Shown in pieces: positions 16,419 through 24,568 of a stretch of DNA of 44,917 nucleotides. Position 1 is the first letter of the stretch. Every line of letters begins with the position of its first letter. A model generated the notes under the pieces. It had not been told where the DNA came from and searched no databases. It was given only the letters and a program-made list of their open reading frames with translations. This DNA comes from Phycisphaerales bacterium (GTDB lineage: Bacteria > Planctomycetota > Phycisphaerae > Sedimentisphaerales > Anaerobacaceae). The stretch lies in contig CP070675.1 of assembly GCA_020352215.1 (NCBI GenBank), positions 5,537,117-5,582,033 of the forward strand. The letters are read 5' to 3'. A program made the translations under genes and the position numbers.

Positions 16419-17513
16419 CTACAGTTTCTGCAGCACTTTCGCCACAACATCGGGATCGACCTCGACAGCCCATTGTCCTTGGCGGCAGAAGACGCCACCG
16501 ATTTCACTAATTAACACGAATCTCGGCCATTTGTTAACAGCTTTCTTGTCGCGTTTCATAAGGTCGATCAGTTCATCTTCGGCCAGATTGTGGGGCAGTT
16601 TGACCGGGACGCCGAGTTTTTCAAGGATTCTGCGTATACGGTCCAGCCTGTCGGGCCGGCCAAGCTGCAATTCTATCTCGATCATTCCGGCTGCGATTAT
16701 GCCGATAGCAATCGCTTCACCGTGCAGCAACTCAAAGCCGCTGGCCGCTTCGACGGCATGTCCGATAGTATGGCCGTAATTGAGCATTCTTCGCTGGTTT
16801 TGTTCGTTGGGATCGGCTTCGACCACGTTGCCCTTGATTCTGCAATTGTAGCGGGCCAACTCTTCGAGGACATCCAGCTTTCGTTCGAGGACGTCATTAA
16901 GCTTGTCTTCGAGAAAATCAAAATATTGGCTGTCGGCGATCAGGGCATGTTTGACCGATTCAACGAGTCCGGCTCGGAATTGTCTTTCGTCGAGCGTGTT
17001 CAGCGTGGCGACATCGATGTACACGGCCGCCGGGTGCCAGAACGCGCCGAATGCATTCTTGCTTATGCTCGAATCGACGCCGGTCTTGCCGCCGACGGCA
17101 GAATCGGCCTGCGCGACCGTGGTGGTCGGTATCTGGACGACCGGAACGCCTCTCTTGAAAATAGCTGCTGCAAAACCCGCGATATCGCCCACGGTTCCGC
17201 CGCCGAGGGCCACAATGAGGCTGTCTCTACCGAGATAGGCCTTCTCCATGGCTTCTACGATAGAGATGACGGTGTTGACGTGCTTTGATGTCTCGCCGGG
17301 CGGGTCTATCACAAAGGTGGCGACTTGCCTTTGCCCCAGTAGCCGGTCGAGATGGCCTGCGGAGGCCAGGTTCCGGTCCGTAACGACGAATTTGCCCCGC
17401 TTTGGGAACTCCGCGTCCATTTGGGGCCACACCGATCCCAGAATGTCGGAGCCGATCCTTATAGCATAGGATCGCGCTTGGCGAGCCGGTATTTTGACCT
17501 CGTGTTCAGACAT
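16419..17513 (-). CDS. aroB: 3-dehydroquinate synthase, canonical AroB type
   Basis: A 364-residue NAD- and metal-dependent cyclase that makes 3-dehydroquinate from DAHP. Visible are VALGGGTVGDIAGFAAAIFKRG (NAD loop, GGG 104-106), QIPTTTVAQADSAVGGKTGV, KNAFGAFWHPAAV, LVESVKHALI (Lys188), CRIKGNVVEADPNE, LNYGHTIGHAVEA with the zinc histidines, LLHGEAIAIG and RDKKAV. The substrate-binding Lys/Arg/Asn residues known for DHQ synthase are kept, which argues against valiolone or deoxy-inosose synthase relatives, though those cannot be fully excluded. GGAG is five bases before the ATG. It heads an operon with the DRE-TIM aldolase. It is not homologous to the DHQ synthase II at 4265. Confidence 0.9.
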   Translation of the reverse strand: MSEHEVKIPARQARSYAIRIGSDILGSVWPQMDAEFPKRGKFVVTDRNLASAGHLDRLLGQRQVATFVIDPPGETSKHVNTVISIVEAMEKAYLGRDSLIVALGGGTVGDIAGFAAAIFKRGVPVVQIPTTTVAQADSAVGGKTGVDSSISKNAFGAFWHPAAVYIDVATLNTLDERQFRAGLVESVKHALIADSQYFDFLEDKLNDVLERKLDVLEELARYNCRIKGNVVEADPNEQNQRRMLNYGHTIGHAVEAASGFELLHGEAIAIGIIAAGMIEIELQLGRPDRLDRIRRILEKLGVPVKLPHNLAEDELIDLMKRDKKAVNKWPRFVLISEIGGVFCRQGQWAVEVDPDVVAKVLQKL

Positions 17514-17562
17514 CAGAGCTCCACAGCGATTTCAAGCGGCCGGGGCAACCCGAAAGACGGGG

Positions 17563-17591
17563 AAAATAGCATACTTGCCGGGCAAATGCAA
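17563..17591 (-). promoter_or_regulatory. sigma70-type promoter for aroB
   Basis: On the minus strand TTGCAT (17586-17591) and TATTTT (17563-17568) are separated by 17 bases, about 50 bases before the aroB ATG. Confidence 0.45.
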
Positions 17592-17641
17592 TCCTGAAAG
17601 TGGGCCGATCGAGAGGAAACCGGCGGCCTGGCGGGCCCGGG

Positions 17642-19339
17642 CTATCTGCCCTTTCCGAGCCAGACTTGGAGGAATGCGTCCAGGTCTCGCCCATCGATCA
17701 GACCGTCGGCGGGTGTGCTAATGTCACAGGCAGGGTTCCAGCCGGGATCGCCCGGTTCACTCTGCCAGGCCGAGGCGAACACAGCGAAGTCGGCGGCGTC
17801 GATGTTCCTGTCGGCGTTGCAGTCGCCGGCGACTGTTCCGACGAAGTCGATCTGCCACTCGTTTCCGGGTGTCGGGGATAGATCACGCGAGGTGCCGGTC
17901 CTGACGGTTTGGTCACTGAAGAAGTGACCCGCTTTCGTGACGCTCACCTCGTAGGTCGATCCTGACCGAATCCCGGTCAACGCATAGATGCCGTTGGCGT
18001 TCGTCGTGGCCTCTGCGAAAGAGCCTGTCCTTTTTGCGGTCACCTTTGCTCCCCTGACCGGCAGGCCGTATACGTCGATGACCTGGCCGCTGATTATTTC
18101 CCCGGTACCCGATACGAAGACATTGTATGTGCATGCGATGACCGAAGTGTACTTGGTGTGCGCGTCCACATTTGGCAGATTGTACCACACGTCACCGGTG
18201 CCCCCCCAGCCCATATTGAGATGATGGTACAGCGTCGAACCGCTGTAGCCGTATCCATCACATAAGACGGCGTGGCCGCTCTGCTGGCCCCAGATGCCAA
18301 CAATGACGGGGCCGCCGGCATCAAGGTTGGGGTTGATCATGGCGATGAGCCCCGGCCCGATATCCTCACTGTCGTTGTACCCATTGATCGCGTTGGAGTA
18401 TTTGAACGTACCCGTCAACGCTTCCTTAGTCAGCAGTACATCGGCGCTGGATGCTCCCGGTCGGTAATCCGTGTTGACGGAAATGCCGGCATCAAAACAC
18501 AGAGCCCCTATGGCCTGACGCTGGCTCGTCGTTGTGCTGCAATCCGGGACCAGGACCATCTCGCTCCAGCTATATTGGCTACCGTATCCGTTACCGCCTC
18601 GCGTGTAGGCAGTCCAGGGGTCCCCTTCGACCTCGACGATGAAGTCTTGTACGCCTATGCCGGTGTCGGGATACATATGATACCGCATGAGCTGGGCCAT
18701 GGCCGTGGCGACACAGCCAGAGTAATAGCCCTCGGGCGTGTAGTAATTGTAGCAGCTGTTGCCGCAAACCTCGTCTTGAGCCCATTTGCTTTGGACCAGC
18801 GGAGCCACACGAACGTCGGATATCGAGGCGAGGCTCTGGGTGGTAATCCCGCCGCTTGAGACTTGCGCAAGACTGATGAACTCGTACCACCTGTGCTGCG
18901 CATCCGAGATGGACAGGACACCGATCTGCCCCCCAGGATTGTCGTCCGCCCGGGCTATGGCCGCCCGCCCGCTCATGTCACGAGAGGCCAACGCTCCAAG
19001 TGGTGTCTCAAGCGAGGGGTCGCAGGTGCCGTCCGCGGAAAAGGCGATGATTGGCTCCACCAGGTCATCCGCTGAGACGATAACAAATCCGGCGGGATGC
19101 AAATAAACGATGTAATAGACCGGCTCACCGGCTTCATTAGTGACGGACTCGACGTTCAGGACGTCCGGGGTAATTGCTGTGTTGAGCGGTCGAGCGTCGG
19201 CCTTGAGCCAGCCTTTCACCACCTGCTCGGCCTGATATGGCGTCGTCAGCCGCCCCCATGCCCTATGGTTGCCGAGCTGGACCAATATCAGTATTGTCGC
19301 TAAAACAGCGCTCGCCCGTCTAATGTTTCCGTTCCCCAT
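17642..19339 (-). CDS. secreted C10-family cysteine peptidase with carboxypeptidase-regulatory-like and dockerin-like domains
   Basis: A 565-residue exported peptidase of the streptopain (C10) family. A signal peptide spans about 1-30, and a propeptide follows with VYYIVYLHPAGFVIVSADDLVEPIIAFS. The catalytic cysteine is in YYSGCVATAMAQLMRYHMYP and the histidine in SGHAVLCDGYGY, followed by HHLNMGWGG. Residues about 420-490 form a CarboxypepD_reg-like beta-sandwich (SGQVIDVYGLPVRGAKVTAK, GIYALTGIRSG). The C-terminus is a dockerin-like pair of EF-hand loops (DCNADRNIDAADFAVFASAW and DISTPADGLIDGRDLDAFL). It is likely secreted and calcium-stabilised, and perhaps anchored to a cohesin-like partner. 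The ATG at 19339 is preferred over the in-frame TTG at 19345; neither has a strong SD. A perfect GC palindrome lies just upstream (19364-19377). Confidence 0.88.
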   Translation of the reverse strand: MGNGNIRRASAVLATILILVQLGNHRAWGRLTTPYQAEQVVKGWLKADARPLNTAITPDVLNVESVTNEAGEPVYYIVYLHPAGFVIVSADDLVEPIIAFSADGTCDPSLETPLGALASRDMSGRAAIARADDNPGGQIGVLSISDAQHRWYEFISLAQVSSGGITTQSLASISDVRVAPLVQSKWAQDEVCGNSCYNYYTPEGYYSGCVATAMAQLMRYHMYPDTGIGVQDFIVEVEGDPWTAYTRGGNGYGSQYSWSEMVLVPDCSTTTSQRQAIGALCFDAGISVNTDYRPGASSADVLLTKEALTGTFKYSNAINGYNDSEDIGPGLIAMINPNLDAGGPVIVGIWGQQSGHAVLCDGYGYSGSTLYHHLNMGWGGTGDVWYNLPNVDAHTKYTSVIACTYNVFVSGTGEIISGQVIDVYGLPVRGAKVTAKRTGSFAEATTNANGIYALTGIRSGSTYEVSVTKAGHFFSDQTVRTGTSRDLSPTPGNEWQIDFVGTVAGDCNADRNIDAADFAVFASAWQSEPGDPGWNPACDISTPADGLIDGRDLDAFLQVWLGKGR

Positions 19340-19363
19340 AAACAAAGCTGCTCGTCAACGCGC

Positions 19364-19377
19364 GCCGCCCGGGCGGC
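19364..19377. repeat. 14-base perfect palindrome in the C10 peptidase leader
   Basis: GCCGCCCGGGCGGC reads the same on both strands and lies 25 bases upstream of the peptidase ATG. It may be an operator or a chance GC-rich site. No loop is available for a simple hairpin terminator. Confidence 0.3.
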
Positions 19378-19593
19378 AATACACTAAGACCAACATCGAC
19401 CAAAAGACCCATAGGGTTGTATCTATTAAGGGACTCCTCCGGTCCTTCGGATGCACCCGAGTCCGAATGTGATTGTACGGATTCTGGCTCGGACTGTCAA
19501 GGCGAATAGTCTTCAAACGGCACACTAAGTTGTGGTCCGGAGGGCTTTGGGGCTTGCTATTGGGCCTTTTCGTTGCTATATGTACGAATCACT

Positions 19594-21168
19594 ATGACAT
19601 ACATTGCGGTCCCAATAGGCGCGGCGAGTTTGGATTTAGCGAAGCGGCGGATCAAGAAGGCTCTGGCCGCCGGCGCCGAGATCATTGAGCTGCGGACTGA
19701 TTATTTCTCGGACCTCAGTGTGGCTCTCGTGGAGCAGCTTATCGCCTGGGCCAGGCAGGCAATGGTCCGGCCGGTGCCGCTGATCGTGACATGTCGTGAT
19801 CAGCGACAGGGCGGCGTCGAGTCGCATCCGGAACGACTGCGCGTCGACGTGATTTGTTGTGCGATCAGGGCTGGCGCCGAGTTCGTCGACTTCGAATATG
19901 ACAATTTCCTCAGTACAGAGAATCAGGAGAGAATACGGGTCGCGCTATCGCAGACCTCAAAGAGCCGGCTGATCTTGTCGGCCCACGATTTCGAGAGTAG
20001 ATTCGCCGATATCAAGAAATTGTATCGTGATATGCTGGCCGCAGCCCCCGCGGCGATACCCAAACTCGTCTATACCGCAAACCATATCAACGACTGCTTC
20101 GACGCCCTGGATTTGCTGCACCAGACCAGCAGCGAGCGGATCGTTTTCTGCATGGGCCAGGCCGGTCTCATCAGTAGAATCCTGACCAAGAAACTGGGCG
20201 CGTTCCTGACTTTTGCCAGCATAGACGACCAGAGCGGGACTGCGTCCGGGCAGTTGACGATCGAGCAGCTAAAAGGGCTGTACCGTTTTGATGAGATAGA
20301 CTCCGAGACCGAGCTGTACGGAGTGGTTGCCGATCCGGTGGGCCATTCGCTCAGTCCCGCGATCCACAATGCGTGCTTTGCCGACAAGGGCATGAACCGG
20401 TTGTATCTGCCGCTGCTCGTGGAAGATGGTAAGCCCGGGTTCGACACGTTTCTGCACAATGTGCTTCTGAGAAAATGGCTGAACTTCTGGGGCTTCAGCG
20501 TCACGATCCCGCATAAGCGCAATGCCCTCGACCATGTCCGAGCCACCGGCGGTTCTGTCGAAGCTCTGGCCGAGAAGATCGGCGCAGTCAATACCTTGCT
20601 CATCGAGCCACGCGGCACGAGCGACGACCGGCGAATCAGTGCGTACAATACGGACTACGCCGGAGCGCTTGATGCGATTACTGCGGGGATGAGTCTTGCT
20701 CGCTCCGGCCTGAGCGGGCTGCAGGTGGCGGTTGTTGGGGCCGGCGGAGTGGCACGGGCGATTGTGGCAGGTCTGGCGGACGCCGGCGCGAACGTCAAAA
20801 TATACAACCGAACTGTCAAGAGGGCTGAGAGACTTGCCGGCGATTTCGGTTGCGAATTTGCCGGACTTGACGCTTTGCCGGGCCTCGATGCGAAGCTGCT
20901 CATCAACTGCACGAGCGTAGGAATGCACCCGAACGTCGATGCAACACCTGTACCTGCGGAGTACCTCAACAAGAATGTGGCGGTATTCGACACCGTCTAC
21001 AACCCCGCCAAGACGCTGCTGCTAAAGCAGGCCAAGAAGAAGCGGGCCAAGACAATCGACGGCATCTCGATGTTTGTCAACCAGGCGATGGCCCAATTCA
21101 AGCTCTTCACCGGCGAAGGCGGTAATCGCGAACTGATGCGGCGCGTAGTCCTGGAGCAGCTTCGGTGA
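19594..21168 (+). CDS. aroDE: bifunctional 3-dehydroquinate dehydratase (type I) / shikimate dehydrogenase
   Basis: A 524-residue fusion catalysing two consecutive shikimate-pathway steps. Residues 1-230 are a type I dehydroquinase: IIELRTDYF, IVTCRDQRQGG, the general base His131 in ILSAHDFE, the Schiff-base Lys157 in IPKLVYTA, and Arg195 in GLISRI with TASGQ. Residues about 241-524 are shikimate dehydrogenase: LYGVVADPVGHSLSPAIHN, GFSVTIPHKRNA, IGAVNTL, AYNTDYAGAL, the NADP Rossmann motif VVGAGGVARA with YNRTVKRA, and INCTSVGMHP. The ATG at 19594 is chosen as the natural dehydroquinase start; an in-frame TTG is at 19573 and no strong SD is seen. It accepts dehydroquinate from whichever synthase in the window makes it. 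Such fusions are known in plants, chlamydiae and some planctomycetes. Confidence 0.94.
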   Translation: MTYIAVPIGAASLDLAKRRIKKALAAGAEIIELRTDYFSDLSVALVEQLIAWARQAMVRPVPLIVTCRDQRQGGVESHPERLRVDVICCAIRAGAEFVDFEYDNFLSTENQERIRVALSQTSKSRLILSAHDFESRFADIKKLYRDMLAAAPAAIPKLVYTANHINDCFDALDLLHQTSSERIVFCMGQAGLISRILTKKLGAFLTFASIDDQSGTASGQLTIEQLKGLYRFDEIDSETELYGVVADPVGHSLSPAIHNACFADKGMNRLYLPLLVEDGKPGFDTFLHNVLLRKWLNFWGFSVTIPHKRNALDHVRATGGSVEALAEKIGAVNTLLIEPRGTSDDRRISAYNTDYAGALDAITAGMSLARSGLSGLQVAVVGAGGVARAIVAGLADAGANVKIYNRTVKRAERLAGDFGCEFAGLDALPGLDAKLLINCTSVGMHPNVDATPVPAEYLNKNVAVFDTVYNPAKTLLLKQAKKKRAKTIDGISMFVNQAMAQFKLFTGEGGNRELMRRVVLEQLR

Positions 21169-21350
21169 CAGGGAACCCAAAGCAGGTAGTGATTGGCAGA
21201 GATATTCTTTGACTCTTGACGCTGTGTCGAACCGGTACTGGTGTAATTGGAGTGAGGTGGGCGTATTACGTTGACGGTTTGCGGCGTGGCCGCGCGGTCT
21301 GGATAGGATATTGAGATTGCGACGGTATTACCGTATTGACGTGCTTTTGA

Positions 21351-21379
21351 TTGTGTTTGAGAGCGAGTCGCTGTATAAT
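21351..21379 (+). promoter_or_regulatory. sigma70-type promoter for argG
   Basis: A perfect TATAAT (21374-21379) is preceded at 17 bases by TTGTGT (21351-21356). The predicted start is about 33 bases before the argG ATG. The -35 matches only three consensus positions. Confidence 0.5.
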
Positions 21380-21417
21380 CCGGCTTTGCATTGGGGTTAC
21401 TCTCGAGGTGAAGAGAA

Positions 21418-22647
21418 ATGGCAGAGAAACAAAGAGTCGTGCTGGCGTATAGCGGTGGGCTCGATACGAGTGTGATTTTGCCGTGGCTGCAGGAGACGTA
21501 CGGCTATGAGGTGATCGCGTTCGCGGCAGAGTTGGGCCAGGGCGATGAGCTGACCGGGATCAAGAAGAAGGCATTGGCCAGCGGGGCGGTCGATTGCGTG
21601 GTCAAGGACCTGCGCAAGGAGTTCGTAGAGGACTATCTCTGGCGGCTGCTCAAGGCCGGCGCCGTCTACGAGGGGGGGTACTTGTTGGGAACAAGTATCG
21701 CCCGGCCGTTGATCGCAAAGCATCAGGTTGAAGTTGCCCACGCCGAAGAGGCGACGGCAGTGGCCCACGGAGCGACGGGAAAGGGCAACGACCAGGTGCG
21801 GTTCGAGATTACCTTTATGGCGCTCGATCCGTCGCTGAAAATCATCGCCCCTTGGAAAGACCCGAACTTCACGCTGACTTCCCGCGAGGCGGCGGTCGAG
21901 TATGCTAAGAAACGCAAAATCCCTATCGAGCAGACGAAGAAGAAGATCTACTCGCGGGACCGCAACCTCTGGCACATCAGCCACGAGGGGGCCGACCTTG
22001 AGGACCCGGCCAACGAACCGAAGGATGATCTGTTTGTGATCTCTCGGCCCGTCTCTAAGACGCCCGCCAGGCCGGAATATGTGAAAATCGGCTTTCGTGA
22101 AGGCGTGCCGGTGAGCATAGACGGCAGGGCGATTGGGGGCGTGAAGTTGATTGAACTCCTGAACCGGCTCGGCGGCGAGCACGGCGTCGGGCAGGTGGAC
22201 CTTGTCGAAAACCGCCTCGTCGGCATGAAGTCGCGAGGCGTCTATGAGACACCCGGCGGGACGATTCTTGTTACTGCTCACAACGCGCTGGAGAGCCTGA
22301 CCCTTGACCGGGAGACCCTGCATTATAAGCAGCAGATCGCTCTGAAGTATGCCGAGCTTGTCTACTATGGCCTTTGGTTCCACCCGTTGCGCGAGGCTCT
22401 TGATGCGTTTGTCGATGCCACTCAGCGGAACGTCACGGGGCAGGTTCGGCTGAAGCTGTTCAAGGGTCGGTGTACGCCCGCAGGCGTAAAGAGCCCGAAG
22501 AGTCTATACCGGACCGATCTGGCTAGCTTCCAGATGGGCGCCGAATACGATCCGACCGACGCGAATGGCTTCATACGTTTGTTCGGCTTGCCCGCGAAGG
22601 TGGCCGGAATGGTCGACAGAATAGGACAGAAGGGCAGGGGCGTGTAG
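21418..22647 (+). CDS. argG: argininosuccinate synthase
   Basis: A 409-residue enzyme that joins citrulline and aspartate with ATP in arginine biosynthesis. The ATP-pyrophosphatase P-loop [10 protein letters not shown] is at residues 10-19, followed by [40 protein letters not shown] and [13 protein letters not shown]. The length is normal. GAGGTG is upstream of the ATG. The next gene, prepilin peptidase, starts just after its stop, so read-through is likely. Arginine is the feedstock of the polyamine operon at 8.2-11.3 kb, though nothing shows shared control. Confidence 0.96.
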   Translation: MAEKQRVVLAYSGGLDTSVILPWLQETYGYEVIAFAAELGQGDELTGIKKKALASGAVDCVVKDLRKEFVEDYLWRLLKAGAVYEGGYLLGTSIARPLIAKHQVEVAHAEEATAVAHGATGKGNDQVRFEITFMALDPSLKIIAPWKDPNFTLTSREAAVEYAKKRKIPIEQTKKKIYSRDRNLWHISHEGADLEDPANEPKDDLFVISRPVSKTPARPEYVKIGFREGVPVSIDGRAIGGVKLIELLNRLGGEHGVGQVDLVENRLVGMKSRGVYETPGGTILVTAHNALESLTLDRETLHYKQQIALKYAELVYYGLWFHPLREALDAFVDATQRNVTGQVRLKLFKGRCTPAGVKSPKSLYRTDLASFQMGAEYDPTDANGFIRLFGLPAKVAGMVDRIGQKGRGV

Positions 22648-22686
22648 TTGATCTGCGCTCGCGTCCTTTCTTGCAAGGGAGGCATA

Positions 22687-23868
22687 GTGGGAGCACCGGA
22701 TTGGATATGGTTCATCTTCACCTTTGCATTTGGCTGCTGTGTCGGGAGCTTCCTGAATGTCGTGATCTATCGCCTGCCGCGTGAGAAGTCCCTGGTGAGG
22801 CCGGGCTCGGCCTGCCCCGCGTGCGGCAGGCACATTCACTTCTACGACAACATACCGCTTGTTTCGTGGATTCTTTTGGGCGCCAAGTGTCGCTACTGCA
22901 AAGCACGAATCTCGCCGCGATACTTCGTCATTGAATTGCTGACCGGTTTGACTTTTGTGGCGGTTTATATCCTTTACTTCCACACGGAAGTGCGGGGCAA
23001 CGTTGGTGTCGAGGGCGGCTGGCTCATTTACCTTCTTCATGTTGTTCTTCTGGCTTCTTTCATAGCTGCGTCGGCGATTGATCTGGAGTTGTGGATCATC
23101 CCGCTGTCGATCTGCTGGCTTGTTACCGCCATTGGACTGTTCGCCTCTGCGATCGGCCCATTCCTGATTCACCCCAACCTGATTCGTGCCTACTCTCTAT
23201 TGCCGGTGGCTTCTGCACGGACCGGGTCGCTGGCGGTGGGCGCCGCCGTGGGGCTGGCCATATCATGGGTGCTACTTGCAACAGGTTTACTCAAAAGGAG
23301 TTACGAATCGGAAGAGCCGGAAGTCACGGATCCCGCAGCGCAGCAGGAAGCTGAGCCGGCTGGTGAGTCAGCTGAGAGGGACGAGGAGCCTCAGTTCAAT
23401 CATCGCAAGGAGAGCTGCCGCGAGATTCTGTTTCTGCTGCCGATAGTCTGCTGTTCGTGGTTTGCCTATTGGGCCGCCGGCGAAGTCGAGCCGATCCGCG
23501 TCTGGTGGGAGGGTCTCTTACAGCATCCCGCGGTCGCAGGATTTCTGGGTAGTCTCTTCGGCTATTTCCTGGGTTGTGGTGTCGTCTGGGCCACGCGGAT
23601 TCTCGGGACCTTAGGCTTTGGAAAAGAGGCGATGGGGCTGGGCGACGTACACCTGATGGGCGCCGCCGGGGCCGTAGTGGGTCCGCTGCTGGTTGTGCTG
23701 GCATTTTTCATCGCGCCGTTCTTTGGCCTGTCCTGGGCATGTTTTCAAATGTTTTTCAAAAAAATTCGGCAAATTCCCTACGGTCCTTTCTTGTCTTTGG
23801 GTGTCTTTGCTGTTATGATTCTGCAGGATTGGATTTTGACCCGCTTTGGGTTTATCTTCTCCTACTGA
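22687..23868 (+). CDS. pilD: prepilin peptidase (A24A), with charged cytoplasmic insert
   Basis: A 393-residue bifunctional prepilin leader peptidase and N-methylase of type IV pili or type II secretion. The N-terminal domain has GSFLNVVIYRLPRE and the zinc-type cysteine set CPAC (43, 46) and CRYC (68, 71). The aspartyl protease residues are Asp132 in SAIDLELW and Asp320 in GLGDVHLM. About eight transmembrane segments are predicted. Residues about 205-245 are a charged Glu-rich insert between membrane segments, which makes the protein some 100 residues longer than typical PilD. The GTG at 22687 is chosen because GGGAGG precedes it; an in-frame TTG at 22648 directly abuts the argG stop without an SD. 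Confidence 0.92.
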   Translation: MGAPDWIWFIFTFAFGCCVGSFLNVVIYRLPREKSLVRPGSACPACGRHIHFYDNIPLVSWILLGAKCRYCKARISPRYFVIELLTGLTFVAVYILYFHTEVRGNVGVEGGWLIYLLHVVLLASFIAASAIDLELWIIPLSICWLVTAIGLFASAIGPFLIHPNLIRAYSLLPVASARTGSLAVGAAVGLAISWVLLATGLLKRSYESEEPEVTDPAAQQEAEPAGESAERDEEPQFNHRKESCREILFLLPIVCCSWFAYWAAGEVEPIRVWWEGLLQHPAVAGFLGSLFGYFLGCGVVWATRILGTLGFGKEAMGLGDVHLMGAAGAVVGPLLVVLAFFIAPFFGLSWACFQMFFKKIRQIPYGPFLSLGVFAVMILQDWILTRFGFIFSY

Positions 23869-23909
23869 CACGGATGAACATAAGTTGCAGCATTACAAGG
23901 AGATGTCAG

Positions 23910-24566
23910 ATGCGACCCGCCACCAAAAAGACCATTGCCCTGCTGATTTGTGTTGTACCCGGTATCCTTCTGCCAGGCTGCGCCGATTGGAAGAAGCGGT
24001 ATGATTACTTGAATGTGGAGCACGAGAACCTGAAGGGCAGATATGAAGTTCTGCAGGCAGAGAGGGAACAGCTCGGCGGACAGGTGTCGCAGGATCAGCA
24101 GACGATCGCGGAGCTGCAGAGACAGATTGATGAGTTGAACCGGACCCCGGCCCAGGCTACCGGTTTTGAGGGGTACGATGTCTCCTTCGATCCGGCGGCC
24201 GGTACAATTACGGTGACGTTGCCGAACAAGATATTGTTTGCATCGGGAAAGGCGACCCTCAAGAGTGCGACCAGTGCGGAGCTTGACGACATTTATTCGG
24301 TACTGAGGCAGAAATATGCCGGCAAGGAGCTGGACGTGGTCGGCCATACCGATACGGATCCCATCAAGAAGTCTCCCTGGAAGGACAACTGGGAGCTATC
24401 GGCTCAGCGCGCCCTCTCTGTGGCTCGGTATCTGATAAAACGCGGAGTTCCAGAGCGTCAGATTCAGGCGTCCGGGTGCGGGGCCGCCAGACCCATCGCG
24501 TCAAACGCCACCGCGAGCGGCAAAGCGAGAAACCGCAGGGTTGAGATCGTCGTGCACGTGCGATGA
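23910..24566 (+). CDS. OmpA/Pal-type lipoprotein
   Basis: A 218-residue envelope protein. The signal ends in a lipobox (VVPGILLPGC), then a coiled coil follows at about 25-85 (LKGRYEVLQAEREQLGGQVS). The C-terminal OmpA-like peptidoglycan-binding domain has LFASGKATLKSAT, DVVGHTDTDP, NWELSAQRALSVARYL and ASGCGAARPIASNATASGKARNRRVEI, with the Asp and Arg that bind diaminopimelate. AGGAG is eight bases before the ATG at 23910; an in-frame upstream extension overlaps pilD and lacks support. It probably tethers the outer membrane to the wall. It converges on comEC with only two bases between the stops. Confidence 0.93.
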   Translation: MRPATKKTIALLICVVPGILLPGCADWKKRYDYLNVEHENLKGRYEVLQAEREQLGGQVSQDQQTIAELQRQIDELNRTPAQATGFEGYDVSFDPAAGTITVTLPNKILFASGKATLKSATSAELDDIYSVLRQKYAGKELDVVGHTDTDPIKKSPWKDNWELSAQRALSVARYLIKRGVPERQIQASGCGAARPIASNATASGKARNRRVEIVVHVR

Positions 24567-24568
24567 TG

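Noticed and set aside
15442..16779. 445-codon plus-strand frame across the aldolase and aroB genes
   Set aside because: It is antisense to two clearly recognisable enzymes and has no domain of its own.
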